This document shows positions 22,819 to 34,391 of a stretch of 35,000 nucleotides of DNA, in pieces. Each line of letters opens with the position of its first letter. Positions within the stretch are counted from its first letter, which is position 1. A model generated the notes under the pieces. It made no database searches. It was given only the letters and a program-made list of their open reading frames with translations, and was not told the origin of the DNA. The stretch spans positions 52,501-87,500 of the forward strand of contig JACVTC010000104.1 of assembly GCA_016946835.1 (NCBI GenBank), written 5' to 3'. This stretch comes from Neocallimastix lanati (nom. inval.). Its lineage: Eukaryota; Neocallimastigomycota; Neocallimastigomycetes; Neocallimastigales; Neocallimastigaceae. The position numbers and the translations under genes are program-made.

Positions 22819-22843
<25 letters not shown>

Positions 22844-22844
22844 C

Positions 22845-23492
22845 ACTACCTCCTATAATTAATTCATTCAGACAATGCCGGACCGTATTAACTTATCCAT
22901 TAATAATAAGAAATATACTTCCTCATAAATGATGGATGAATTCTCAAGAAAAAATTCCGGTTATTTTAATAATTATAATAATAATAAATTTTTTTTTTTG
23001 TTTTTTATAGAACAATGATAATAAAAATTCAAATTTTCAAAATTCTAACACACCCCTCAAATCAAATTATCAATCATTCACTTGATTTGATTCGTCTAAT
23101 ACGCAAAACAATAATGCTTTTTAATAATTATACTTCAAATGAGGTTTCAGATGACATTATAATTCTCCATGACTCTTGCCATATTTCTTCAATTAACGAT
23201 CATAATTCTCATACTCATAATTTCATCTCAAACTAATAATAATAATTTTTTTTTTTGAAAATTACAATTTTTTGATAAATTCAATCAATAATACTAATAA
23301 TCAGCAAAATCCTGATAATTTTATACTAGGATAGTCAATCTCTTACTGCTATGGTTCAAAAATATTATTAAATCTAATATAATCAAAAAATTATAGATGA
23401 TATATAATGATTTATGATAATGAAGTTAATTATTCTCATTTTTATGAAAATCAGTTTAATATTTTGTGTTGTATAAATTTATGCTAACAATT
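22845..23492 (+). pseudogene. decayed Asn-rich protein gene
   Basis: One frame reads TTSYN-stop-FIQTMPDRINLSINNKKYTSS-stop, then MMDEFSRKNSGYFNNYNNNK through 22989, followed by a T run. After a frame change come NDNKNSNFQNSNTPLKSNYQ, SFT-stop-FDSSNTQNNNAF, NSINNTNNQQNPDNFILG and MIYDNEVNYSHFYENQF, ending near 23492 with ILCCINLC. Asn/Gln/Ser-rich, low-complexity sequence of this kind is typical of regulatory or adhesion proteins in AT-rich genomes, so no function can be given. In-frame TAA codons stand where the context suggests Gln (CAA), consistent with C-to-T decay. Confidence 0.5.
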
Positions 23493-23986
23493 ATTTTTAA
23501 ATATTTTGTGTAACTTGCATATGTGTTAACAAATGTATTCATATAATATACGTTCTATATAAAATATCATGAATGGACTATCTACTTCTCTTCTTATTAA
23601 TCATAATATTTTCGTATTAAATAAATATAAAATTCAATTATCAAATAAATAATACAAAAAAAAAATAATAATGTTGAAAATAAATCGAAAAATAATATAA
23701 TTAATTTAATAAAAACTTAACATAAACCAAAATAAATTTACTCTAATTCAAATATGGATTATTTGGAATATCTTTTATCAATAAATATTAATTATATTAT
23801 TAAAATCAATGGAATTATTTTCACTATTATTTTAATTATTATTAAAATCAATATTAATGTATATATATTAATAATTAACATTATTAAATATATTTCATTA
23901 TTAATATTAATTATTATTTATTAATTATTTTAACTAATTATTGTTTTTGTTATTGTTGTTTTCAACTATTTATAATAGTTAAAAAC

Positions 23987-23987
<1 letters not shown>

Positions 23988-24046
<59 letters not shown>
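23988..24046 (+). repeat. 59-base poly-A run
   Basis: The longest homopolymer in the window. It is uninterrupted, with no GC-rich body upstream that would suggest a retroposed transcript. Confidence 0.9.
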
Positions 24047-24048
<2 letters not shown>

Positions 24049-25097
24049 AATGCTCGTAATAGTTTTGTACATAAAAATAAATCATACATATGTCTATTAT
24101 TATTATAAATATTATAGCTATTGCTATTTTTATTATTATTTATAAAAATTATCGGTTAATTATTATTATTGTTATTATTATTGTTGTTATTATTGTTATA
24201 TTGTTGATGTTATTAGTAACAGAAGTATTGATGTAAAAAAAAAAAATAAAAAAATAAAAAAATAAAAAAATCTTTTCAGAAATTATTTCAGTAACTATAA
24301 AAAAAATAAATATATAAATATATAATAATAATTTATTATTAATAAATAATAAAATATATATATATATATAAAATAATAATGATATTGCAAAAAAAATTAA
24401 TTATTATATTAAATAATAGTAATAAAACAATAAAGACTGCAATAATAATATATTATTGTATATTTAATATATAACTTTATATTTCTTTCAAAAAAAAAAA
24501 ATATTGATTATATATAATAATTAATCATTAATAATAATAATAATAAAATAATAAATAATAACGGTCATTTGATAAATAATTCCGAAAAAAAAAAAAAAAA
24601 AAAAAAAAAAACAATAATGGTAATTAAAAACTATTAATAATAAAATAAAAATTATGTCAATAATAAAAATATATATAAACAATAAATAATAATAAATAAT
24701 AAATAGAATTAATATAATAATATATAAATATTTCTATAAATAAAATATTTTTTATAAATTATAAAAACGATAATTATATATATATAATAATAATAAAACA
24801 TCATTCAAAATAAATATATGCTATTTCAAGTATAGATTATTATTCTATCTTTTATCATTTATATTATTATTATTATTATTGTTATTATTATTATTATTAT
24901 TAGATAAGGTTCAGTCATAGTAACTATTTTCAAATATTTCAGAGTGGTAGGTGTTGATGCTTAAGTACAAAGTAATAGGTCTTTAGGTCTTATATATATT
25001 ATCATTAATTAGTATTGTTATTAATTATAACGATTATAGTTATTATTATCTTTACTATTATTTATTTTTATTATTTATTATTACTATTATTAATTAA

Positions 25098-25203
<106 letters not shown>

Positions 25204-26077
25204 TATTATGAATTATTATAATAATTTCAAAATGATTTCTTGGAACTTTTTTATAAGAATAAATAAAATAATAATATATAATAAATTTTATTAATAATTA
25301 AATAATAATTGTGTTGTAAAATATATATATATATATAATTATATATATAATTAATAAATATTTATTATAATTATAAAGAAATAATTATTATATTACAAAA
25401 TCGTATATATTTAATATACAATTTTGTATATCCTTCAAAAAAAAATCAAATATACGATAATATATCTATAAATTAATAATTAAAAACCTTAATAATAGTT
25501 TTAATAAAGCAGTAGTCATTGTCATTATAATGAATAATAGCAATAATAATGATGGAAATCAAAATTAATAAATAATATTTTAGGTGTAAATTATGGTTTA
25601 TATTTATATTATTATTAGTGTTGATATAAAAAAAAATAAAGATCAATATTATTAAAGATATAATTTTGATATATTTACAAACAATAAAAAAAAATAAATA
25701 AAGGAATATTGATTACTGACAAAAAAAATTATTTTTACTAAAATAAAAATGAATTAATAATAAGCTCTATTACTTGTATGAACATCATCTTTTTTTTTTT
25801 TAATCATATTTTATTTTTATTAAAATTTTTAATAACTTTCCCAATTTTCAACTTTTTATTAAATCTTTTAATAAAAAAAAATAATTATAAAATAAATAAT
25901 AAAAATAAATTAGAATCCAGAATAATTAAAAAATAAATGATTAATCATAACAAAAGAATATATGAAAATAAAATAATAATAATAATAATATATATTATAT
26001 ATATTATAAAGAATAAATAATTAATAATTAATTATTTAATTATAATAATTATTATTTTATAATTATTATATTAAATC

Positions 26078-26114
<37 letters not shown>

Positions 26115-26570
26115 TATTTATAGTAATAACAAAATTATAATTATTTTTTTTTTTTTTTTTTTTTTTTTTTTGAATAATTATATATTAAATATGAATTTTT
26201 ATTTTTATTTTATAAAATTTGATTATGTATGTAATATCTATAAATTAATAAAATGATAAATAATAATGGTCTTTGCAACAATGAATAATTACCAATAAAT
26301 AATAATAATAATTAATAAATATTATTTTAGGTGAGGATGGTTTTATAACTTTTATATACATTATTAATAATGTTTTTTTTTTTTTTTTTTTTTTTTTTTA
26401 TGGTTAATTTTTAGAATTTTTATTTTATATTGTAAACAATATTTTATTTTTATTTTATATTGTTAATAAATATTTAAAGTGTGGAATAATCAGTAATAAA
26501 TAAATTTATTATTTTAATTATAAACAAAATAATAAATGATAATTAATATTAACTATCAACATTAATAATC

Positions 26571-26572
<2 letters not shown>

Positions 26573-26611
<39 letters not shown>
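26573..26611. repeat. (AAT)n microsatellite
   Basis: About thirteen AAT units, immediately followed by the AAGTGGAGG minisatellite. Confidence 0.85.
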
Positions 26612-26614
<3 letters not shown>

Positions 26615-26632
26615 GTAATAAAATTTTAAAAA

Positions 26633-26725
26633 AAGTGGAGGAAAATATAATCATAATAATAAGTGGAGGAAATAAAATTGTAATAATAGTAATAAGTGGA
26701 GGTAACAAAAATATAATAATAATAA
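26633..26725 (+). repeat. AAGTGGAGG minisatellite, three units
   Basis: AAGTGGAGGAAA, AAGTGGAGGAAA and AAGTGGAGGTAAC start at 26633, 26661 and 26694, each followed by AATA/GTAATA-type sequence. Spacings are 28 and 33 bp. The G-rich core stands out against the A/T background. One frame would read SGGNK repeats, but there is no open gene around it. Confidence 0.75.
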
Positions 26726-27771
26726 TAATAATAATATAATTACTAATTATTATTAATCATTATTATTAATCATTATTATTATTCATTATTATTATTATTA
26801 TTATTGTTAATTATTATTATTATTGTTATTGTTATTAATTAGTATTATTATTACTGTTATTAATTATTACTAATGTTAGACAGAAGCCCACAAAAAAATG
26901 AATTTTTATAGTAATGATATAGATAATATATAATGAAATTATATAAATTACTATTGTTAATACTAATATAAAAGTATTATTATTAATTATATAGACATGC
27001 ATTTTATTTATTTTTAATTATTTAGAAATGATACATTTTATTTAAGTATAGAGAAATATAAAAATAATAGTAAAAATAAAAATAAAAATAAAATTTTTTT
27101 AAATTAAAAAAATATATTAAATATTATATTAATTTATAATAAAATATAAATTTAATTAAAAAAAATATATGATAAACTCATACATTTATTAATAATCTTA
27201 TACTTTAATTATATTCTATTAAAATATTATATTTGTGTAACTATCATATTTTTATTAATTATACATTAAAATATAATATTGAAAAATAATGATTAATTGT
27301 ACATAAAAATATTATTACGACCTTTTCATTTTTAAATATTTATATTATAATTTTTTTAACTTAATAATTACATATATATAATTTTAAATTTTGATGTTAA
27401 CAATTTTTATCGACTATTAAGTGATACTAATAGTGTCTTTCTCTTCAAAAATACTAATAATTATTTAGTACTGTCTCAATTTTATATATATATATGTTTA
27501 ATTACTATCATAAATGTAATTAATATTATTAATTATAAATTTATACTATGAACAATATTTATACAATTAAACTCTTCGTAATAAATAAAATAATATTCAT
27601 AGTTATTACAATTCTATTATCTAAATAATTTAAAATTTTGCTACAGCAATTTTAATAACTATTGGATTATTCTAAATTTTTTTTTCTTCTTCTTCTAAAA
27701 TACTATTAATTTATTTAGGACTATAGAATTTATATATATATTACTATTATTATCCTATATATAATTATTAC

Positions 27772-28048
<277 letters not shown>

Positions 28049-28552
28049 AGTTTTATCAGATATTGGAAATTATCATCATATTATGATGATAGTCATTAAT
28101 TATTGATTTAATAGATTCAATAATTTTTCAAAAAGATTATTTTTTTTTATCCAAATTTATTATAAAAAGATATATATATATATATTTATTATTTTATCGA
28201 CATGTTCATTACGACTTAATAATATTCAATTATTTTTTGTTTTTTATTTTATATATATATTATGTTAATTTTATCAAAAATAGATGAATTATATTTATTA
28301 AATTTTTAAAATCTCAAGACCTGATTAAAAAATACTAAAAAAAGAAATAATAATAATAATAAAATAAATTTTGATTTAATATATAAAAATTCACTAATAC
28401 TAAAAAATATATTTAAATATAGTAATAAGAATATTATTAAATTAAAATAAATTATAAAATATATAATTATATATATATATATATATATAACAAACGAATA
28501 AAAATAAATAAATAAAATTAAATAAATTGAAATAAAATAAAATTATTTCATG

Positions 28553-28584
<32 letters not shown>

Positions 28585-28913
28585 AAAGAAACTTCATTTT
28601 CAAAATATTTAACCCTTATTATATTTTTTTTAAGCATATAAAATTTTATATATCATTATAGGAATTATAGGATATGAAATTGTTAACAATAATTAATACT
28701 AATTAATATTATTATGCAACGATAATTTTATATGTAATTCTATGTATAATAACATAATTAACAGAATTAAATATCATATTTTATATTTTATATTTTACAT
28801 TTTTATTTATTTTTATTTTTTTTTTTTTTTTAATATACATTAAAAAAATATATTTATCTTAATGATTCTATTTAACATAACAAGAAATTTTTTTATATTA
28901 TATAATATATATG

Positions 28914-28945
<32 letters not shown>

Positions 28946-29393
28946 AAACTCTATCAAAACTTGCATGTTAATTGAACTTTATAATTAATTTTAAAATCTA
29001 TAAATCTATTAACAATAATTGATAAATTATATTATAATCAAATTATTATTAAAATAATAATAATTACATGATTATTTTATTTTATTTTTTCTTTATTTTA
29101 TTTAATTTTATTTTTTTTTGTAATATTAAATAAAATAAAATTCTATATATTAAAACTTTATAAAATGATTATTATCATAAATATATATATATATATATCT
29201 TTATAAAAATAAATGTTTCAATAAATATATATATATATATTTATTTATTTAAATATTAAAGAGTATCTATGAGTTTCTATGAGTTTCTATAATAATTCAT
29301 TATATTTTTTAATAAAAAAAAATTCCAAATTAGAAAAAGAATTTTTTTTTCTACCATTATTATTATTATTATCATTATTAGTATTTATAAATT

Positions 29394-30944
29394 TTAATAA
29401 TAATAAACTATTTGTTGTGGTTGTTCCTGATAATTTGTAAATATTGGAGCACATTGATTATTAATAGATACAGTTGGAAGTTGTGGGGGAACTTCAGTTG
29501 GAAGAGGTGATGGAAGTTGTGGTGGAATTTGAGTTGGAAGTGGTGAAGGAAGTTGTGGTGGTACTTGAGTTGGAAGTGGTGAAGGAAGTTGTGATGGTAC
29601 CTGAGTTGGAAGTGGTGAAGGAAGTTGTACTTCATAAACTGGGTATTTAATAACATTTACAGAAGGAACAGAAAGGGTAGTAATGTTCAATGGTTTAACA
29701 TTATTACCTTTATTATATATATTATTTGAAGATGGAGAGGTTTGAATTGGAGATGGATAGTATGTTTCTTGTTGACTAGGTTGAGTACTTATTGTAAGAA
29801 GTGGATATTCCACTTGAGTATATGGAGTATTGTAATAATTATTAATTTCATTGACAGTATTTATATTATTATTAGAAGGAATGATTGGAACATTCATTAT
29901 TGGAGATGGATAATTATTAGAATGGGTATTATTATCATCAATACTTTTGATTTGTCTTTGTTTTGAATCTTTGGAATATTCATTTAAGGATTTTTCAATT
30001 TTATTCATAATTTCATCTTCATAATGACAAATTTTATTGTAATTCTTATCAGCACAAAGTTGTTTCCACATCTTCTTAACATGAGAACTGTTAATACTAT
30101 CTGGTCTATTTCCAGCAGTTCTAAGAATAGAACCCCATAAAAGTTTCATTTGTTTTGGAGTCTTTGCACAGTTATATAAAGATCTACAAATACGTTCATA
30201 ACAAGGTTGAATATCAAATTCTTCAAGTTGATCAATAACTTTAGCAGAAATTAAATAACGATAAGCCTCTTTTATATTGTATTTCAAAAAAAAATTATAA
30301 TAATAATAATAATAATAATAAATGAATAACTATTAGTTTAACTTTTAAAAAAAAAATATATATATATATATATATTTATAATTTAAAAAAAATATATATA
30401 TATATATATTTATAAATTAATACAATTATATGTTAATACTTACGAGCTCTATAAAAGATTCATTGATAATAATAAAAATTTTTATTTAAATAAAAAAAAA
30501 AAAATATATTAAATTAATATATAAATATATTGTTTTAAGTATTCTATAAAATAAAGCGTATATATTTTTTTTTAAAAATGAAAAAGGTATTGCTATCTTT
30601 ATATTTACTTTGAAATATTCCATCTCGATTTAATAAAATCTTCGAATGAACTATTGGTATGCTTATATTTTTTGTCTTGTAATGTTCTTTGAACACCTTT
30701 TACAAGGGCTCTAAAGTTTTTCTGCTTTTGTAGATATGCTTTAAGTGAACTAATAAATAATTCAATAGTATAGGTTATAAAATACAATTAAAAATAAAAT
30801 AAATAATAAAAAAATTAACATTAATTATTAATATATAATATTCAATGTATTATTATATTATTATATAAGTCTTAATATATATATTTGTATATATATATAT
30901 ACGTATGTAATATATTACTTTTCAAGAATAACGCTGTATTGCAT
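29394..30944 (-). CDS. putative DNA-binding regulator: bacterial-like HTH domain plus proline-rich repeats
   Basis: I assign exons 30944-30919 (ATG at 30944), 30749-30609, a 5-nt microexon 30448-30444, and 30268-29394 (TAG stop). All introns are GT-AG and the total is 1047 nt, exactly 348 codons plus stop. Residues 20-128 form a conserved-looking helical domain: LVKGVQRTLQDKKY, SSFEDFIKSRWNIS, KAQAYRYLISAKVI, then CYERICRSL, QMKLLWGSILRTAG and SSHVKKMW. The layout resembles bacterial/phage proteins of the form F.eYc.eRWg.Sr..AyrLi.AA.V...P.nE.qaR.L...eq...vW, a helix-turn-helix type; that comparison is from memory. Residues about 140-250 are Asn/Ser/Pro-rich linker with YPSPI motifs. Near the C-terminus four 12-residue units (LPSPLPTQVPPQ) form a proline-rich tail, ending QQIVYYY. 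It is probably nuclear and regulatory, but that is inference. The gene stands alone. Confidence 0.75.
29490..29635 (-). repeat. coding 36-bp repeat encoding LPSPLPTQVPPQ
   Basis: Four tandem units of 36 bp in the last exon encode LPSPLPT(Q/E)(V/I)P(S/P)Q, followed by a partial LPTVS. The units differ by a few bases, so the array is recent but not brand new. Confidence 0.9.
30444..30448 (-). other. predicted 5-nt microexon (AGCTC)
   Basis: On the minus strand TTTTATAG precedes AGCTC and GTAAGT follows. Exon 2 ends with two bases of a Lys codon (AA) and exon 4 begins AG-GCT-TAT. Only with five bases between them does the frame hold, giving S-K-A-Q-A-Y-R. Direct joining of exon 2 to any nearby acceptor of exon 4 puts the downstream domain out of frame. 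Confidence 0.65.
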
Positions 30945-32215
30945 TTTTATATAAGTAGTAAAAATGTTCCTTTCTTTTTTTAAAAAAATTTTTTATAAAA
31001 CAAAATAATTAAAACTATTAATTTTTTCTATATTTAATAAAATTATTTCCAAAAATGGTAAAATTTTAAATTTACTTTTATTTTATTTATATTTTATTTA
31101 TATTTTATTTTTATTTATTTTATTTTTGATGTAAATAAAAAAAAAAATTTTAAAGAATTTTTTGAATTTATATATTTTCCTAACAATGATATAATATATA
31201 TATATTAAAATTTTTTGAGCTTGCCGTAATATAAATACATTGATAAAAATAATAATGATCAATACTAAAATAATTTTTTAATTAGGTAAAAGAAAAAAAT
31301 TTTTAATTTATTTTTAATATAATTATATACTTCATCGATATATTAAAAAAAAAATAATATTTTGTGTTACGATCTGGTGGAAAGGGCTGTAATAAGCAGT
31401 ATATTGTATTATATATAAACTTATTATTTAATATTTGATAACATATTAATAATAATGCTAAAAAAAAAATAAATGAAAAATGTTTCAAATGTACATTAAC
31501 ATTAAAACTTAATTTTTATGGATAATAGTTACTTTCTGGTATAAAAATATATTTGATGATTTGATATTAAATATATTTTAATAAATAATATATATATAAT
31601 AATTTTTTTTTTTTTTTTGTAAAGAAATTTAATTATTTGATAAGGTTTTATAATTGATTACTATATCTTTAAATCGGACTTTTTTATTTTATTTTATTTT
31701 ATTTTATCTTTTTTTATTAATAAATGATTTTAGAGATAAAAAAAAAAATAATTTATTTTGTACTACCTATATTAAAAATATTTTAACAATAATAATAATT
31801 AATATATAGGTATTAATAATAATAAGAATAAGAATAATATGAATAAAAATAATAAGAAACAAAAAAAAAAATTATTATAAAAAAAAATTAATAATATTAT
31901 TATTCATTTAATCGATAATATTAATTATTAATATTATTATTATTATTATACAATTAGATAATCAAGAATAATAAAAAAAATAATACTAATAATAAAATTT
32001 ATATTAATTATTATAAAACTAAAAATTTCTATATCATAATATTTAATACTCTTATAATATATAATAGAAATTTCTAAAAGTACAATTATATAAATAAATA
32101 ATAAAAAAAAATAATAATATCTAAAAGTATAATTATATAAATAAATAATAAAAAAAAATAATAATATATATAAATAATTAAAAAAAATATATATAAATGC
32201 TTATATATTTAAAAA

Positions 32216-32259
<44 letters not shown>

Positions 32260-33287
32260 TGTTGTTAACTATATTATTAATATTATTATTATTGTTATTA
32301 TTATACATTTATTGTTTTGCCTTTTAACTTACATAATTATTATTAATATTATTACTTTTACTAATAAGATTAATTATTATTATTATATTTTAATTGTTTT
32401 ACAATTTAACTTGGATTTATAATGATAAATTAAAAACATAATCTTTGTTATATTTTTCTTTTTTATTTATTATTTTTTTTACTCTTTATCTTTAAAGAAC
32501 TATGATAATATTTGTATATAATTATAATTTTTCTTTAACTACAATAATTTTATATTATACTATTACTACTTCTTTTTTTTTAATATATAAATATTTATTA
32601 CATATAAATAAATAATAATATAACAAATAAAATTGGTATTTTACTAAAATAAATGATATTAATCATTTTAATATCTTTATAAAAAGCAGCCTTGCACAAT
32701 ACATATATATATTTTTTTTTTTTCTTTAATATTTTCTTTATTTATTATATTTATAATATATTGGCTAATTTTTAATATTTATTTTTCATTACTGTATTCC
32801 TATATAAATAAATTAATAAATTATAAATCTAATTATTATTTTATTTCAAACACCACAAATTTTTAAGAAATTAATTTTTAAATTAAAAAAAAAAAAATAA
32901 TAATAATAATATTTAAAACAGTTTTTATTATTGATTTTTTTTTTATATATATATATTTTATTTTTTTTTATATTTTCAATATATTATATTAATAATAAAT
33001 AATTTATTTTAATATATAATTATAATATCTAATAATTAATTATAATATAGAATTAATATTTTTATTGTAAATAATATATTTTTATAACATTTAATATTCT
33101 ATGTAATTTATTTTCATTAATTAAAAATGAATTAATTCAAATCCTCCATCGGCTAATTTTTAACACACGTTTTAAATTAAAAAAAAATAATAATAATTAA
33201 TTCCATTTTAGGTAATTAATTATTTATTATGGATATTATTAAATATAAATATATGGTTGAAACATAGGTAAAATTATAATGTTGATA
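30945..33287. other. no gene seen
   Basis: A/T-rich sequence. A GC-richer patch at 31366-31400 (minus strand LLQPFPPDRNTKYY) follows an AG acceptor-like site but has no ATG or second exon, so I do not call it. (ATT)n tracts lie near 32217-32250, and a 47-bp tandem duplication lies at 32074-32167. Confidence 0.5.
32074..32167 (+). repeat. tandem duplication, period 47 bp
   Basis: Two adjacent copies begin CTAAAAGTAYAATTATATAA (32074 and 32121) and continue through an A run and AATAATAATAT. They are nearly identical. Confidence 0.85.
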
Positions 33288-33500
33288 TTTGATTTTTTTA
33301 ATTATTAATATTATTTTTCTTTTTTTAATTTTTTTCTTTTTTTTTTTTTTCTTTTTGTTATTTTTTATTTTTGTTATTTTTTATTTTTCCTTTTTTTATT
33401 TTTCTTTTCTTTATTTTTCTTTCTTTTTCATTTATTTTTTATCTTTCTTTCTTTTTCTTTTTTCTTTTTTCTTTTTTTTTTTTTTTTTTTTTTTTTTATT
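33288..33500 (+). repeat. long pyrimidine-rich (T-C) tract
   Basis: Over 200 bases of T with scattered C and rare A/G, in TTTTTC and TTTCTTTC patterns, ending in about 28 T. The Phe-rich open frame here is its translation. Such homopurine-homopyrimidine tracts can adopt triplex DNA. Confidence 0.8.
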
Positions 33501-33607
33501 AATATTATGAAAAATTTTTTATTTACAATATTAATATAAATTAATAAATAATGTAATTAAAATATTATAAAATTAATAAAATTTTGAAAATAAATGTTCA
33601 GTTTTAA

Positions 33608-34051
33608 ATTATTAATTTTTTTTTCTTTTTATTAAAAAAAAAAAAAAAAAAAAAAGAAAAAAAAAAGGTTTTATATAGTAATTACTACTTAGATAGCATG
33701 ATAAAAAATATTTTTTATGTAAAAAAAAATTTAATTAAATATAATAAAATAATAGAAAAATAAAAATATTACATAAAAATTTTCCCAAAATTTTGAGCAC
33801 AATTTAATGAATGAATAAAAAAATTTAAATTAATGAAGATATTAATTTTTTTTTTTTCTTTTTATTAAAAAAAAAAAAAAAAAAGAAAAGAAAAAAAAAA
33901 GTTTTATATAGTAATTACTACTTAGATAGCATGATAAAAAATATTTTTTATGTAAAAAAAAATTAAATTATATATAATAAATAATAGTAAAATAAATATT
34001 ACATAAAAATTTTCCCAAAATTTTGAGCACAATTTAATGAATGAATAAAAA
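33608..34051 (+). repeat. direct duplication of about 215 bp
   Basis: Copy 1 (about 33608-33822) and copy 2 (about 33841-34051) share, in order: a T run, CTTTTTATT, an A run, GTTTTATATAGTAATTACTA, CTTAGATAGCATG, a central A/T part, AAATTTTCCCAAAATTTTGA, and GCACAATTTAATGAATGAAT. The offset is about 233 bp, with about 18 bp between copies. Differences are mainly homopolymer lengths. No coding capacity. Confidence 0.9.
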
Positions 34052-34294
34052 AAAAAGGAATATAATATATATAAGGAAAAAGGGAAAAAGGGAAAAATAA
34101 TAATAATAATTTAAATTGGGTTTTTTTTTTCACATTTTTCTTTCTTAATTTTCTTTTTTTTTTAATATATTATTCTGATAAATGATTACTTGAATATAAT
34201 TATAAAGATTATAAATAATCTGAATATATATATATGATTATTAATATTTTATATTATTTCTTTAAAATTATTTAAAATTAGTTATTAAAGATCA

Positions 34295-34391
34295 TTATAT
34301 GGTACATACTTAGGTTAATAAAATTAGAAGATTGTTATTTTTTTTAAGTATGTACCATATAAAATAACAATCTTCTAATTTTATTAACCTA
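34295..34391. repeat. two interleaved perfect inverted repeats (A-B-A'-B')
   Basis: Segment A (34295-34312, with ATATGGTACATACTTA) is the exact reverse complement of A' (34345-34362). Segment B (34311-34341, starting TAGGTTAATAAAATTAGAAG) is the exact reverse complement of B' (34361-34391). The order is A, B, three bases, A', B'. Arms are 18 and 31 bp with no mismatch. This is not a plain hairpin, which would read A B B' A'. Confidence 0.95.

Noticed and set aside
28073-28093. Small perfect hairpin TATCATCAT-ATT-ATGATGATA
   Set aside because: Short A/T-rich hairpins are frequent by chance at this composition, and nothing around it suggests a function.
29408-29656. Second minus-strand frame with LHHFQLKYHHNF-type repeats
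   Set aside because: It is an out-of-frame reading of the proline-rich repeat in the regulator gene, kept open by the 36-bp unit.
29394-30944. Plasmodium exported (PHIST-like) protein
   Set aside because: The MKLLWGSIL stretch briefly suggested it, but there is no export motif, and the spliced N-terminus fits a helix-turn-helix module much better.
31303-31488. Minus-strand frame with a signal-peptide-like start and QPFPPDRNTKYY
   Set aside because: It begins with TTG, not ATG, no upstream or downstream exon is convincing, and the rest is translated A/T repeat.
33289-33510. Phe-rich open frame
   Set aside because: It is the translation of a T/C tract.
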